Source of the DNA: Pseudomonas sp. S30
GTDB lineage: Bacteria > Pseudomonadota > Gammaproteobacteria > Pseudomonadales > Pseudomonadaceae
Length of the DNA: 32,888 nt
NCBI RefSeq assembly: GCF_016518545.1
Contig: NZ_JACVTO010000033.1
Span: forward strand, 1 to 32,888
Reading direction: 5' to 3'
In this document: one piece after another, positions 10,007 through 19,700 of the stretch
Position numbering within the stretch: position 1 is the first letter of the stretch
How the letters are laid out: each line of letters starts with the position of its first letter
Notes under the pieces: model-generated
What the model saw: the letters and a program-made list of their open reading frames with translations, nothing else
The model's database searches: none
What the model was told of the DNA's origin: nothing
Translations under genes and position numbers: made by a program

Positions 10007-11271
10007 GCGCTCGCCCCAGGCGCAAGCGGCGGCCCACCTTGCGTGCCGTGCTCGGGCGCGGCCACCTGGCGATCGCCCTGCTCGCGGTCGGCCTGGCTGG
10101 AATCTCGGTGACCTTGCTCGGTGTCGCGGCACTGCGGGTCTATGCCAACCACAACCTGGAGCTGATCGCCCGCTCCATCAGCTACACCGTGGAGGCGGCA
10201 GTCGTTTTCGACGACAGCGCCGCGGCCAACGAGGCGCTGGCCGTGATCGCCGGGAGCGAGGAAGTGGCCGATGCCAAGGTCTTCGATCTCGAAGGCGAGC
10301 GCCTGGCGCAGTGGCAACGCGAAGACAGCGGCCTGCTGGCACCGCTGGAGCGGCTGGTGGCCAAGGCCTTGCTGGACGAGCCGATCCATCGTGCGATCGT
10401 GCATCAGCAGCGCACGGTCGGGCACATCGAACTCACCGGGCAGGGGGGCAGCCTTTTGCAATTTCTGCTCAGCGGGCTGGTCGGCATCCTCTGCTGCATC
10501 CTGCTCAGCACCCTGGCGGCGCTACACCTGTCGCGTCGGCTGTTCGGCGACATCGTCCGCCCACTGCGCAGTCTGGCCAGCGTCGCTCACGCGGCCCGTC
10601 GCGAACGCAGCTTCGACCGGCGGGTGCCTGACGCGCGCATCGCCGAGCTCAACGAATTGGGTACCGACTTCAACGCCCTGCTCGACGAACTGGAGGTCTG
10701 GCAGAGTCACCTGCAAAGCGAAAATGCCACGCTGGCCCATCAGGCCAGCCACGACAGCCTCACCGGTTTGCCCAATCGCGCATTCTTCGAGGGCCGACTC
10801 AATCGCTGCCTGCGCAATGCCGCCCGGCATCACGACCACCTGGCAGTGCTGTTTCTCGACAGCGACCATTTCAAGCAGATCAACGACAGCCTCGGGCATG
10901 CGGTGGGCGACGAGGTGCTGATCAACGTCGCCAGCCGGATTCGTGCACAGCTGCGCGAACATGACCTGGTGGCGCGGCTGGGCGGTGACGAGTTCGCCGT
11001 GCTGCTGATGCCACTGCACTCGCGCGAGGACGCCCAGCGCATCGCCGAGAAGATCGTCGCCAGCATGCGCCTGCCGATCGAGCTCGACGATGGTCGGCGG
11101 GTGCCCAGCGCACTGAGTGTCGGTATCGCCTTCTACCCCGATGACGGCCAGGACCCGGCCAGTCTGCTCAATGCCGCCGATGCGGCGATGTACCAGGCCA
11201 AGCGTACGCGCCGTGGCCATTGGCAAGTGGCCCGCAGCGACTGGGCTGCCGATATCGATGACAGGAGCTGA
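10003..11271 (+). CDS. yfiN: YfiN (TpbB) family membrane diguanylate cyclase
   Basis: This enzyme makes cyclic-di-GMP from two GTP and drives biofilm and exopolysaccharide programmes when YfiR releases it. The 422 residues read, in order: a basic N-terminus, a transmembrane helix at about 22-44, a periplasmic PAS/CHASE8-like domain at about 45-150, a second transmembrane helix at about 151-174, a HAMP linker, and a GGDEF domain from DSLTGLPNR (251-259). The active-site GGDEF is intact at 327-331. An RxxD I-site motif (REHD, 318-321) is present five residues upstream, so product inhibition is possible in principle; some YfiN orthologues are reported not to use it. I chose the ATG overlapping the yfiR stop because the frame upstream of it is only a shadow of yfiR. 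No EAL domain is present. Confidence 0.94.
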   Translation: MSARPRRKRRPTLRAVLGRGHLAIALLAVGLAGISVTLLGVAALRVYANHNLELIARSISYTVEAAVVFDDSAAANEALAVIAGSEEVADAKVFDLEGERLAQWQREDSGLLAPLERLVAKALLDEPIHRAIVHQQRTVGHIELTGQGGSLLQFLLSGLVGILCCILLSTLAALHLSRRLFGDIVRPLRSLASVAHAARRERSFDRRVPDARIAELNELGTDFNALLDELEVWQSHLQSENATLAHQASHDSLTGLPNRAFFEGRLNRCLRNAARHHDHLAVLFLDSDHFKQINDSLGHAVGDEVLINVASRIRAQLREHDLVARLGGDEFAVLLMPLHSREDAQRIAEKIVASMRLPIELDDGRRVPSALSVGIAFYPDDGQDPASLLNAADAAMYQAKRTRRGHWQVARSDWAADIDDRS

Positions 11272-11274
11272 ACC

Positions 11275-11775
11275 GTGACACACCTCTGGACCCGGCCGGC
11301 ATCCGCCTGGCTGACCCTGCTGCTGGCGCTGTCGGCGCTGATCGGCTGCAAGACGCCTGTGCCTGCAGGGCTCAGTGCCGAACAGATCGCCGTGTTGCAG
11401 CGCGAGGGCTTCGAACCCAGTGAAGAGGGCTGGGCGTTCGATCTGTCCGGCAAGGTCCTGTTCGGCAGTGACCTGGACCGGCTCAATGGCCAGAGTGAGG
11501 CGATCGTCGAGCGTATCGGCCGGGCATTGCTGTCGGTGGGTATCCTGCGCGTGCGGATCGATGGCCATGCCGATGCCTCGGGCAAGGCCACCTACAACCA
11601 GCAACTGTCCGAACGCCGGGCGCAGAGCGTGGCGAAAGTGCTGGTAAGCGTCGGCATGCCGCCTGGCAACCTCCAGACGCGCGGGTTGGGCAGCCGCCAG
11701 CCGGTGGCGGACAACCGCACCCGCGCCGGGCGCACGGAAAATCGGCGTGTGTCGATCGTGGTGGCGTCCAATTGA
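11275..11775 (+). CDS. yfiB: YfiB family OmpA-like outer-membrane lipoprotein
   Basis: YfiB is an outer-membrane, peptidoglycan-binding lipoprotein that sequesters YfiR and so activates YfiN under cell-wall stress. The product is 166 residues with a lipoprotein signal ending in the lipobox LIGC (C25 is lipidated). It continues with a short linker and an OmpA C-terminal domain with the hallmark segments IDGHADASG and NQQLSERRAQSV, and ENRRVSIVV at the end. The start is a GTG three bases after the yfiN stop, with AGGAG seven bases upstream (11263-11267). It is the last gene of the yfiR-yfiN-yfiB operon, in the same order as in P. aeruginosa. I find no clear intrinsic terminator after it. Confidence 0.93.
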   Translation: MTHLWTRPASAWLTLLLALSALIGCKTPVPAGLSAEQIAVLQREGFEPSEEGWAFDLSGKVLFGSDLDRLNGQSEAIVERIGRALLSVGILRVRIDGHADASGKATYNQQLSERRAQSVAKVLVSVGMPPGNLQTRGLGSRQPVADNRTRAGRTENRRVSIVVASN

Positions 11776-11893
11776 GGCATCGAGCGGCATGGCGGTCGCA
11801 GGGCCGATGGCAACCCGCTCAGTGCCTGGCAGATACCCGCTGCCGGGTCGGCCTGTAGCGAACTCTACGTCAGCAGCAGCGCAGCGCGGACTA

Positions 11894-11956
11894 TGCGAAT
11901 AATTGACGCCAGGATAGTGGCGCTATAATATCGCCCGCCGTCTGATGTCAATTCGC
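11894..11956. promoter_or_regulatory. Inverted AATTGAC-type sites flanking the promoter (FleQ-like)
   Basis: GCGAATAATTGAC (11895-11907) overlaps the -35. GTCAATTCGC (11947-11956), in the 5' leader, is nearly its reverse complement. The two hexamer centres are 45 bases apart, on either side of the -10. Each contains the AATTGAC half of the FleQ box (consensus roughly GTCANTAAATTGAC), but the other half is poorly matched (about 9 of 14 positions each). They could be operator sites for FleQ, a c-di-GMP-responsive regulator known to control two-partner adhesins in Pseudomonas, or for another dimeric factor. The assignment to FleQ is inference. Confidence 0.3.
11903..11931 (+). promoter_or_regulatory. 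Sigma-70-like promoter of the two-partner secretion operon
   Basis: TTGACG (11903-11908) is a near-consensus -35. It is followed by the overlapping -10 candidates TATAAT (11924-11929, spacer 15) and TAATAT (11926-11931, spacer 17). Transcription would start near 11938, about 36 bases before the TpsB GTG. This is the only strong promoter-like pair I see by eye ahead of the secretion genes. Confidence 0.6.
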
Positions 11957-11962
11957 TACTGC

Positions 11963-11967
11963 AAGGA
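11963..11967 (+). promoter_or_regulatory. Ribosome binding site deciding the GTG start of TpsB
   Basis: AAGGA lies six bases before GTG 11974. The nearby ATG at 11967 is in the wrong frame, so GTG is the only start that gives the signal peptide. Confidence 0.6.
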
Positions 11968-11973
11968 TGTAGT

Positions 11974-13689
11974 GTGTATTTCCACGCTTTGAAAACGGCG
12001 CGGCTGCCCTCGCTCTCGCTCGCTATTGCGGCCGCCCCCGTATTTGCGGCCACCTCGCCGGTCGATGCTCCCGGGGTACAAGACCTTATCCGGGATCGCC
12101 AAGACCGACTGCTGCAAGAGCAGCGTCGCCGCCTCGACGAACTCAGGGAGCTGCCCGGCAAGCCAGTGGCCCCCGCTGCGCCCGCCGCTACCGACGACAC
12201 GCGCTGTTTCACCATCAATCGCATCGAGCTCGAAGGTGCCGATGCCTTGTCGCCTGCCGAGCGCGACGCGCTGATCGAGCCTTTTCAAGGCAAGTGTCTG
12301 GGCGTGACGCAGCTCAATGAGCTGCTGAAGACCGTCACCGATCACTACATCGGCAAGGGCTTGGTGACCACTCGCGCTTATCTGCCGCAGCAAGACCTGT
12401 CCAAGGGTGATCTGCAGGTGCTGGTCATCGAAGGCAAGCTGGAAAAACTGCGCGGTGCCGCTGACGGTGGCTTGTCGGATCGCCAACTGGCGATGACCTT
12501 TCCCGGTCAGGAAGGCCGGATCGTCAACCTGCGCGAAATCGAGCAGATGGTCGACCAGCTCAATCGTCTGCCGTCCAATCGTGCGCAGATGGAACTGACC
12601 CCTGGCCAGGTCGTGGGCGGCAGCGATGTGGTCGTCAGGAATACTGCGCAAAAGCCGTGGCGTGCCAACCTGTCGCGTACCAATGAGGGCCAACGCAGCA
12701 CCGGTGAGCAGCAATGGAATATCGGACTCGAGTGGGACAACCCATTGGGGCTGGCCGATCAGTTCAGCGTGCGCGGCGGCCACGATGCTATCAGCGACCG
12801 GCACAAAGCCTCGCGCAATGCGTCGCTCGCTTACAGTGTGCCATGGGGCTGGTGGACGTTCAGCTACCTGTACAGCACCAGCGAATATCGCTCGGTGGCG
12901 CAGGCTTCGAACGTCGACTTCAAGCAGGACGGCGACAGCCAGAACCACCAGTTCAAGGCCGAGCGCGTAGTGCATCGCGACGCCCTGAGCAAGACCTCGC
13001 TCAATGCCGGTCTGTCCTGGCTGCGCACCAACAACTATGTCGAAGACAGCAAGCTGGCGCTCAGCAGCAATCGCATCACCGAGGCGCAGTTCGGTATCAA
13101 CCACGGGCGGCGGGTCGGCTCGGCGTTCCTCAACATCGATCTGGGCATGCAGCAAGGCATCGGCGCTCTCGACGCGCAAGGCAACCACGATCCTCGCTCG
13201 GGTGAGGCGGATGCACGCTATCGCAAGTACACCGGCACCCTCAGCTACCTGCACCCCTTCCGGCTGTGGGGTGAAAACCTGAGCTTCACCAGCCTGGCGA
13301 CCGGGCAGCGCAGCGAGGATGTGCTGTTCAGTCCGCAACGCATCAGCCTGGGTGGCTCGTCATCGGTGCGTGGTTACAAGGATGCTTTCCTGTCCGGTGA
13401 CAGCGGTGGCTACTGGCGCAATGAAGTGCGCCTGACCCGTGCGGTGACGCTGGAATGGGTGCGCCCGGTGTTCGCCGAGTACGGCGCGGCCCTCGGTTAC
13501 GACCAAGGCGTGATTCGCAATCAACGCTACAACGGTGATCAGCACGGGCGCTTGTCCAGTCACTCGCTCGAACTGTTCAGCCGAGGCCAGCACGTCGCGG
13601 CCTCAGTGACCTTTGCGCATTCCCTGGAACGTCCCGATGTGATCGAGCGTGAAGCACCGATCTATTTCCGCATGGACGTTTTTCTTTAA
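11974..13689 (+). CDS. TpsB transporter, ShlB/FhaC/HecB (CdiB-like) family
   Basis: This is the outer-membrane Omp85-superfamily pore that secretes the giant partner protein encoded next. The 571 residues start with a signal peptide (cleavage near VFA/AT, residue 25). A charged helix follows at about 34-60 (RDRQDRLLQEQRRRLDEL), the plug helix of FhaC-type proteins. Next are a Pro/Ala linker, POTRA1 from C78 (C78 and C108 may pair) to about 151, POTRA2 to about 225, and a 16-strand barrel. The conserved loop-6 motif VRGY is at 465-468, preceded by SLGGSS. The protein ends in aromatic/hydrophobic residues (FRMDVFL), as barrels do. The start is GTG with a good AAGGA site. It is followed after 39 bases by the TpsA gene, so the two should be co-transcribed. 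The family is certain; whether it serves CDI or adhesion depends on the partner. Confidence 0.94.
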   Translation: MYFHALKTARLPSLSLAIAAAPVFAATSPVDAPGVQDLIRDRQDRLLQEQRRRLDELRELPGKPVAPAAPAATDDTRCFTINRIELEGADALSPAERDALIEPFQGKCLGVTQLNELLKTVTDHYIGKGLVTTRAYLPQQDLSKGDLQVLVIEGKLEKLRGAADGGLSDRQLAMTFPGQEGRIVNLREIEQMVDQLNRLPSNRAQMELTPGQVVGGSDVVVRNTAQKPWRANLSRTNEGQRSTGEQQWNIGLEWDNPLGLADQFSVRGGHDAISDRHKASRNASLAYSVPWGWWTFSYLYSTSEYRSVAQASNVDFKQDGDSQNHQFKAERVVHRDALSKTSLNAGLSWLRTNNYVEDSKLALSSNRITEAQFGINHGRRVGSAFLNIDLGMQQGIGALDAQGNHDPRSGEADARYRKYTGTLSYLHPFRLWGENLSFTSLATGQRSEDVLFSPQRISLGGSSSVRGYKDAFLSGDSGGYWRNEVRLTRAVTLEWVRPVFAEYGAALGYDQGVIRNQRYNGDQHGRLSSHSLELFSRGQHVAASVTFAHSLERPDVIEREAPIYFRMDVFL

Positions 13690-13728
13690 CCACACCGCTT
13701 TCACGTTTTCAGTTCCGAGGTCGCTCAC

Positions 13729-16700
13729 ATGGACGTTCACCAACTGGCCCTGCTCGCGCGGCAGCCTGGCGCTGCATTGATCGAGCGTCCGTCCTTTTGG
13801 GGCCTGCCCAAGCGTGGCATCGCGCTGATCCTGGTCAATGCCCTGTTCTGGCAGCCCTTGCTGGTTCAGGCCGAAGGCATCGTGGTGAGTGGCACGAACA
13901 CCAGCCTGAGCCAGGCCGGCAATGGCGTGCCTGTCGTCAACATCGCCGCACCCAATGCCAGCGGCCTGTCACATAACCAGTATCAGCAGTTCAACGTCGA
14001 CAGCCAGGGCGTCATTCTCAACAACTCCACCCACCAGACCCAGAGCACCCAACTGGGCGGGATCATCGTCGGCAACTCCAACCTGCGCGGCACGGCGGCC
14101 AGTACCATCCTCAACGAAGTGGTCGGCGCCAACGCCAGTCAGCTCAAGGGCTACACGGAAGTGGCCGGGCAAGCGGCGCGGGTCATCGTCGCCAACCCGT
14201 ATGGCATCAGTTGCAACGGCTGCGGTTTCATCAATACACCGCAGGTCACATTGACCACCGGCAAACCCGTGCTGGATGCCAGCGGGCAATTGCAGCGTTT
14301 CAATGTGCAGGGCGGTAGCCTGTCCATCGACGGCGTGGGGCTGAACGCGGAAAACGTCGACCAGTTCGACATCATCACCCGCAGCGCCAGGATCAATGCC
14401 GAACTGCACGCCAAGCGCCTCAACGTGATAGTCGGTCGCAACGATGTCGACGCGCAGACTCTCGATGCCACCGCATTGCCTGACGACGGCAGTGCCAAGC
14501 CGGAACTGGCCCTCGACAGCTCGGCGCTGGGCGGGATGTATGCGGGTGCGATTCGCCTGGTGGGTACAGAGGCAGGCGTCGGGGTCAGGCTTGCCGGAAA
14601 CATGGCGGCCAGTGGCGGTGATATCCAGATCGATGCCAACGGCCATTTGAACATGGCGCAAACCGCTGCCAGCGGTGCCGTGGCGGTGAAGGCCGACAGT
14701 GCCGAGGTGAACGGGCCCGTCTATGCAGGGACGTCTGTGGGCATCACCACGGCAAATGATCTGATCGCTCGGCAGAACGTCGCCGCACGCGATGCGCTGA
14801 GCCTTTCCGCCGGCGGGCAACTCGACAACTCGGCGGTGATCGAGGCCGGCGTCAATGCAGACCACAGCCGCAATGGCTCAGGCGATGTCACGCTGTCTGC
14901 CAACGGGCTGACTAACACCGGCAGCATCACTGCCAGCCGCGCCTTGCAGGCCACCGTCGCCCAGACCCTGAACAACCAGGGTGCCACACTGAACGGACAG
15001 TCCGGCACACGCATCGTGGCAGGCTCGGTGGACAATCGTCAGTCCGGCCGAATCCTGAGCCAGGGCGGTGCTGTCGATATCACCGCTTCTCAGGTCCTCA
15101 ACAGCCACAGCGGGCTGATCGGCAGCAATGGCAACCTGACCCTTGCGGCGGGAGCTCTGAACAATAGCCAGCACGGCAAGCTGTCCAGTAGCAGTGGTTT
15201 ATCCGCTCGTATTTCCGGGCAGTTGCTCAACCAGCTGGGGCTCGTCAGCGCCAGCGGCGACCTGCTGCTCAACGCCGCAAACCTGGACAACCGCAGCGCG
15301 GAAATCTCCAGTCTCGGCAGCCTGACTTCGACGGTGGGACAGTTCGACAACAGCGAACAAGGCCGCCTGCTGGCCAACGGCACCTTGCAACTGACGTCCG
15401 ACCACCTGAAGAACCAGAGCGGTTCGGTGGCCGGGCAACAGGGCGTGCAGTTGAACCTGGGACAACTGACCAATACCGGCAACGGCAGCGTGTATGGCAG
15501 GAACGGGCTCAATCTGGCGCTGGGTGGCGCGTTGAACAACGACCAGGGCGTACTGCGCAGCGACGGCACTCTGGAGGTGCGTGCGGCGTCCCTGAGCAAC
15601 ACCGCCGGCAGCGTCACCAGCGCCGGCACGGCGTCATTCGGCGTGAACGGTGCGGTGGTCAACCAGGGCGGGCAGATCCTCAGCGACGCAGGCCTGACGC
15701 TGAGCAGCGCCAGCCTCGATAACAGTCGCAGCGGGCGAGTGGCCGGTAATGGCCTGATGCTCACCACCGGGACCCTTGACAATCATCAGGGTGGCCGGCT
15801 GACCAGTACCGGCGCACTCCAGCTGACTGCCGGGCAGGTCGACAACAGCGTCGCGGGGCGTATTGCCAGCGCCATGGCATTGACCGCCGTGGTGACAGGC
15901 TTGAACCAGACCAACGACGGGCGTCTGTACAGCAACGGCGATGTCAGCCTGGACATGAACCATGGCCTGCTGAACAACCAGGGTGGTCTGATCAATGCGC
16001 CGGGCCAGTTGCTGCTGAAAAACCTCCAGGCAGTCGACAACCGCAGCGGCAAGATCTCCTCGGCCAATGGCTTCGCAGTGACAGCCACTTCGCTGGACAA
16101 TACCGAGGGGTCGATAGCCAGCGACCAGGCGCTCGTCGTACATATCGACCAGTTGCTGTCCAACCTGCGCGGTAGGGTTTCTGCGACCGGTGTCGATCTC
16201 ACCGCCGGTTCCCTGAACAACCAAGGTGGCGAAATATCCAGCCTCGCCACGCTGACTGCCAACGTTGGGCAGTTCGACAACCGCGAAAAAGGCCGACTGC
16301 TGGCCAACGGTGCCCTGCTGTTGACCGCAGACAACCTGGCCAACCAGAACGGGATCGTGTCTGGTCAACAGGGCGTGCAACTGAAGCTGGGGCAACTGGA
16401 CAACTCGGACAATGGCAGCCTTTATGCCAAAGGTGCCTTGGCCGTGACGCTGGGCGGTGTGCTGCTCAACGATCAGGGCGTGGTGCGCAGCGATGGCGCC
16501 ATGAGCCTCGAAGCAGCCAGTCTGGCCAATACCCATGGCAGTGTGACCAGCGCAGGCATCGGCGTGCTCGGTGTCAGCGGTGGAGTCGTCAACCAGGGCG
16601 GGCAGATCGTCAGTGATGCACAACTGACCCTCACCAGTGACAACCTGGACAACAGCCATGGCGGTCGTATCGCCGGTCAAGGGGTTGTGCTCAGCACCGG

Positions 16701-19700
16701 CGCGTTCGATAACCAGCAAGGCGGCAATCTGTCCAGCACCGGGGCCATGAGCCTGACGGCGGGGCAGGTCGACAACAGCGTTGCCGGACGCATTGCCAGC
16801 GCCATGGCATTGACCGCCGTGGTCACAGGCCTGAACCAGACCAACGATGGGCGTTTGTACAGCAACGGCGATGTCAGCCTGGACATGAGACATGGCCTGC
16901 TGAACAACCAGGGCGGGCAAATAACCGCTCCCGGTCAGTTACTGTTGAACAACCTGAATGTCGTCGATAACCAGCGCGGGAGGATCTCCAGCGCCAACGG
17001 CTTCACACTGGCAGCCACTTCGCTGGACAACACCGACGGCGCGCTAGTGAGTGATCGCGCGCTGAGCGTGCGCATCGGTCAGTGGCTGAACAACCAGCGC
17101 GGGCAGATTTCCGCCACTGGCGTCAACCTGAGCGCCGCTACGCTGGACAACCGTCTTGGCGAACTGTCCAGCCTCGGCGGCCTCAGCGCTGATATCGGCC
17201 AGTTCGACAACCGCGAAAAAGGCCGACTGCTGGCCAACGGTGCGCTGCTGCTGACTGCCAGCGGCTTGAACAACCTGAACGGAATCGTCTCCGGGCAGCA
17301 GGACGTGCAACTGACCCTCGGGCAGTTGACCAATACCACAGGCGGCAGCGTGTATGCCAAAGACGCCCTTGGCCTGACCGTCAGCGGGGCATTGACCAAT
17401 GATCAGGGGGTACTGCACAGCGATGGTTCGCTGACGGCGAGTGCTGCCTCGCTGGCCAACCGCGCCGGCACCGTCAGCAGCGCCGGGGTGGCATCGATCC
17501 GCATCGAGGACGGCATCGTCAACCAGAGTGGACAGATACTGGGCGATGCACACTTGACCCTCGGCAGTGCCAGCCTCGACAACAGCCAGGGCGGGCGAAT
17601 CGCCGGCGACGGTCTGCTCCTCACTACCGGAGCGTTCGATAACCACAAGGACGGCCGCCTCAGCAGTACCGGTGCACTTCAGCTCAATGCCGGGCTGGTC
17701 GACAACAGCGATGCCGGCCGCATTGCCAGCGCCATGGCCCTGACCGCCACGGTCACCGGTCTGGACCAATCCAATGACGGGCGTCTGTACGGCAACGGCG
17801 ATGTCAGCCTGGACCTGAGCCACGGCGTCCTGAACAACCAGGGCGGCGTGATCAACGCGCCGGGCCAGTTGTTGCTGAACAATCTCAACCTGGTCAACAA
17901 CCAGCGAGGTGAGATTTCCAGCACCCACGACTTCACACTGGCGGCCACTTCGCTGGACAACACCGAGGGTTCACTGCTTGGCAGCAGGAGCCTTGCGGTA
18001 CGTATCGAGCGGATGTTGACCAACCTGCGCGGCAAGATTTCCGCCGATGGCGTCAACCTGAGCGCTGCAACGCTGGACAACCGCAACGCCGAGCTGTCCA
18101 GCCTGGGCGCCCTGAGTGCCAACCTCGGTGAGTTCGACAACAGCGGCAAAGGCCGCCTGATTGCCAACGGCACACTGCTGTTGACCGCCAATACGCTGAA
18201 CAACCAGGGCGGCGTGGTTTCCGGTCAGCAGGACGTACAGCTGGACCTGGGCCAGGCAAGCAACACCGGCGCTGGCAGCGTTTATGCGAAAAGCCGGCTG
18301 GGACTGACCCTGACCGGTGCGTTGAACAACGATCAGGGCGTGCTACGCAGTGACGGCACGCTGGAACTGAACGCGGCTTCTCTGGCCAACACCGGCGGCA
18401 GTATCACCAGCGCCGGGGGTGCAGCACTCACCAGTGATGCCGCCGTGGTCAATCGGGGTGGGCAGATCCTCAGTGATGCCACATTGGCGCTCACCAGTGC
18501 CAGCCTCGACAACAGCCAGAGTGGACGCATCGCCAGTCAAGGCTTGAGGCTCCATACCGGAACATTCGACAACCACCAGGACGGACGCCTGACCAGTACT
18601 GGCACGCTTGAGCTGAACGCCGGTCTGGTCGATAACAGTGACGCGGGACGTATCGCCAGTGCCATGGCGCTGACGGCCGTCGTGACGGGCCTGAACCAGA
18701 CCAACGGTGGCCGTTTTTACGGTAACGGCGATGTCAGCCTCGACCTGAGCAACGGCCTGCTGACCAATCAGAACGGATCGATCGCAGCGCCCGGCCGCCT
18801 GCTGCTGAAAAACCTCGCTTCGGTGGATAACCACAGCGGCGAAATCTCCAGCGCCAATGGCTTCACGCTGGCGGCTGGCTCGCTGGATAACACTGGGGGT
18901 CGGGTCGTCAGCGATAAAGCGCTGATCGTACGTGTCGATCAACTGCTGACCAACCTGCGCGGCCGGATTTCTGCCTCCGGTGTCGAGCTCAGTGCCGCGA
19001 CGCTGGACAATCGCAACGCAGAACTCTCGAGTCTGGGCAACCTGACCGCGACCGTCGGACAGTTCGATAACAGCAGCAAGGGTCGCTTGCTGGCTAACGG
19101 TACTCTGCTGTTGACCGCCGACAAACTGGACAACCAGAGCGCCGGTGTCGTTTCTGGCCAGCAGTCAGTGCGGCTCGACCTCGGGCAACTGACCAACAGT
19201 GGCAGCGGCAATGTCTACGGCAAAAACGGATTGAGTCTGGCGGTTCGCGGCGCACTGGACAATCGACAGGGCAAAGTGCGCAGCGCCGGCACCCTCGATG
19301 TACGCGCCGCTTCCCTGGCCAACACGGCCGGTAGCATCACCAGTTCCGGTGTTTCAGGCCTGACGGTCGATGACGCTGTGGTGAACCGTGGCGGGCAGAT
19401 CCTGAGTGACGCATCCCTGACCCTGACCAGCGCCAGCCTGGACAACAGCCAGAACGGTCGTATCGCCGGCAAGGGGGTAACCCTCGCTACAGGTGCTTTC
19501 GACAACCAGCAAGGCGGTCACCTGACCAGTACCGGCACCCTGAACATCAATGCCGGGCAGGTCGACAACAGTGACGCCGGGCACCTGGCCAGCGCCATGA
19601 CCCTGACCGCAGTGGTCACGGGGCTGGATCAGCGCAACGGTGGCCGCCTGTATGGCAACGGTGACGTCAGCCTCGACCTGGGCAAAGGCGCGCTCAACAA

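Larger units (their letters stand above)
11776..11973. other. Intergenic region between yfiB and the TpsB gene
   Basis: This gap of about 200 bases separates the signalling operon from the secretion locus. Its first 100 bases show no gene and no obvious terminator. The last 75 bases hold a sigma-70-like promoter, two inverted AATTGAC-type sites and the TpsB ribosome binding site, described separately. Confidence 0.6.

Noticed and set aside
11956..13338. 460-codon minus-strand frame opposite the TpsB gene
   Set aside because: The opposite strand encodes a well-supported Omp85-family transporter, and the minus translation has no recognisable domain.
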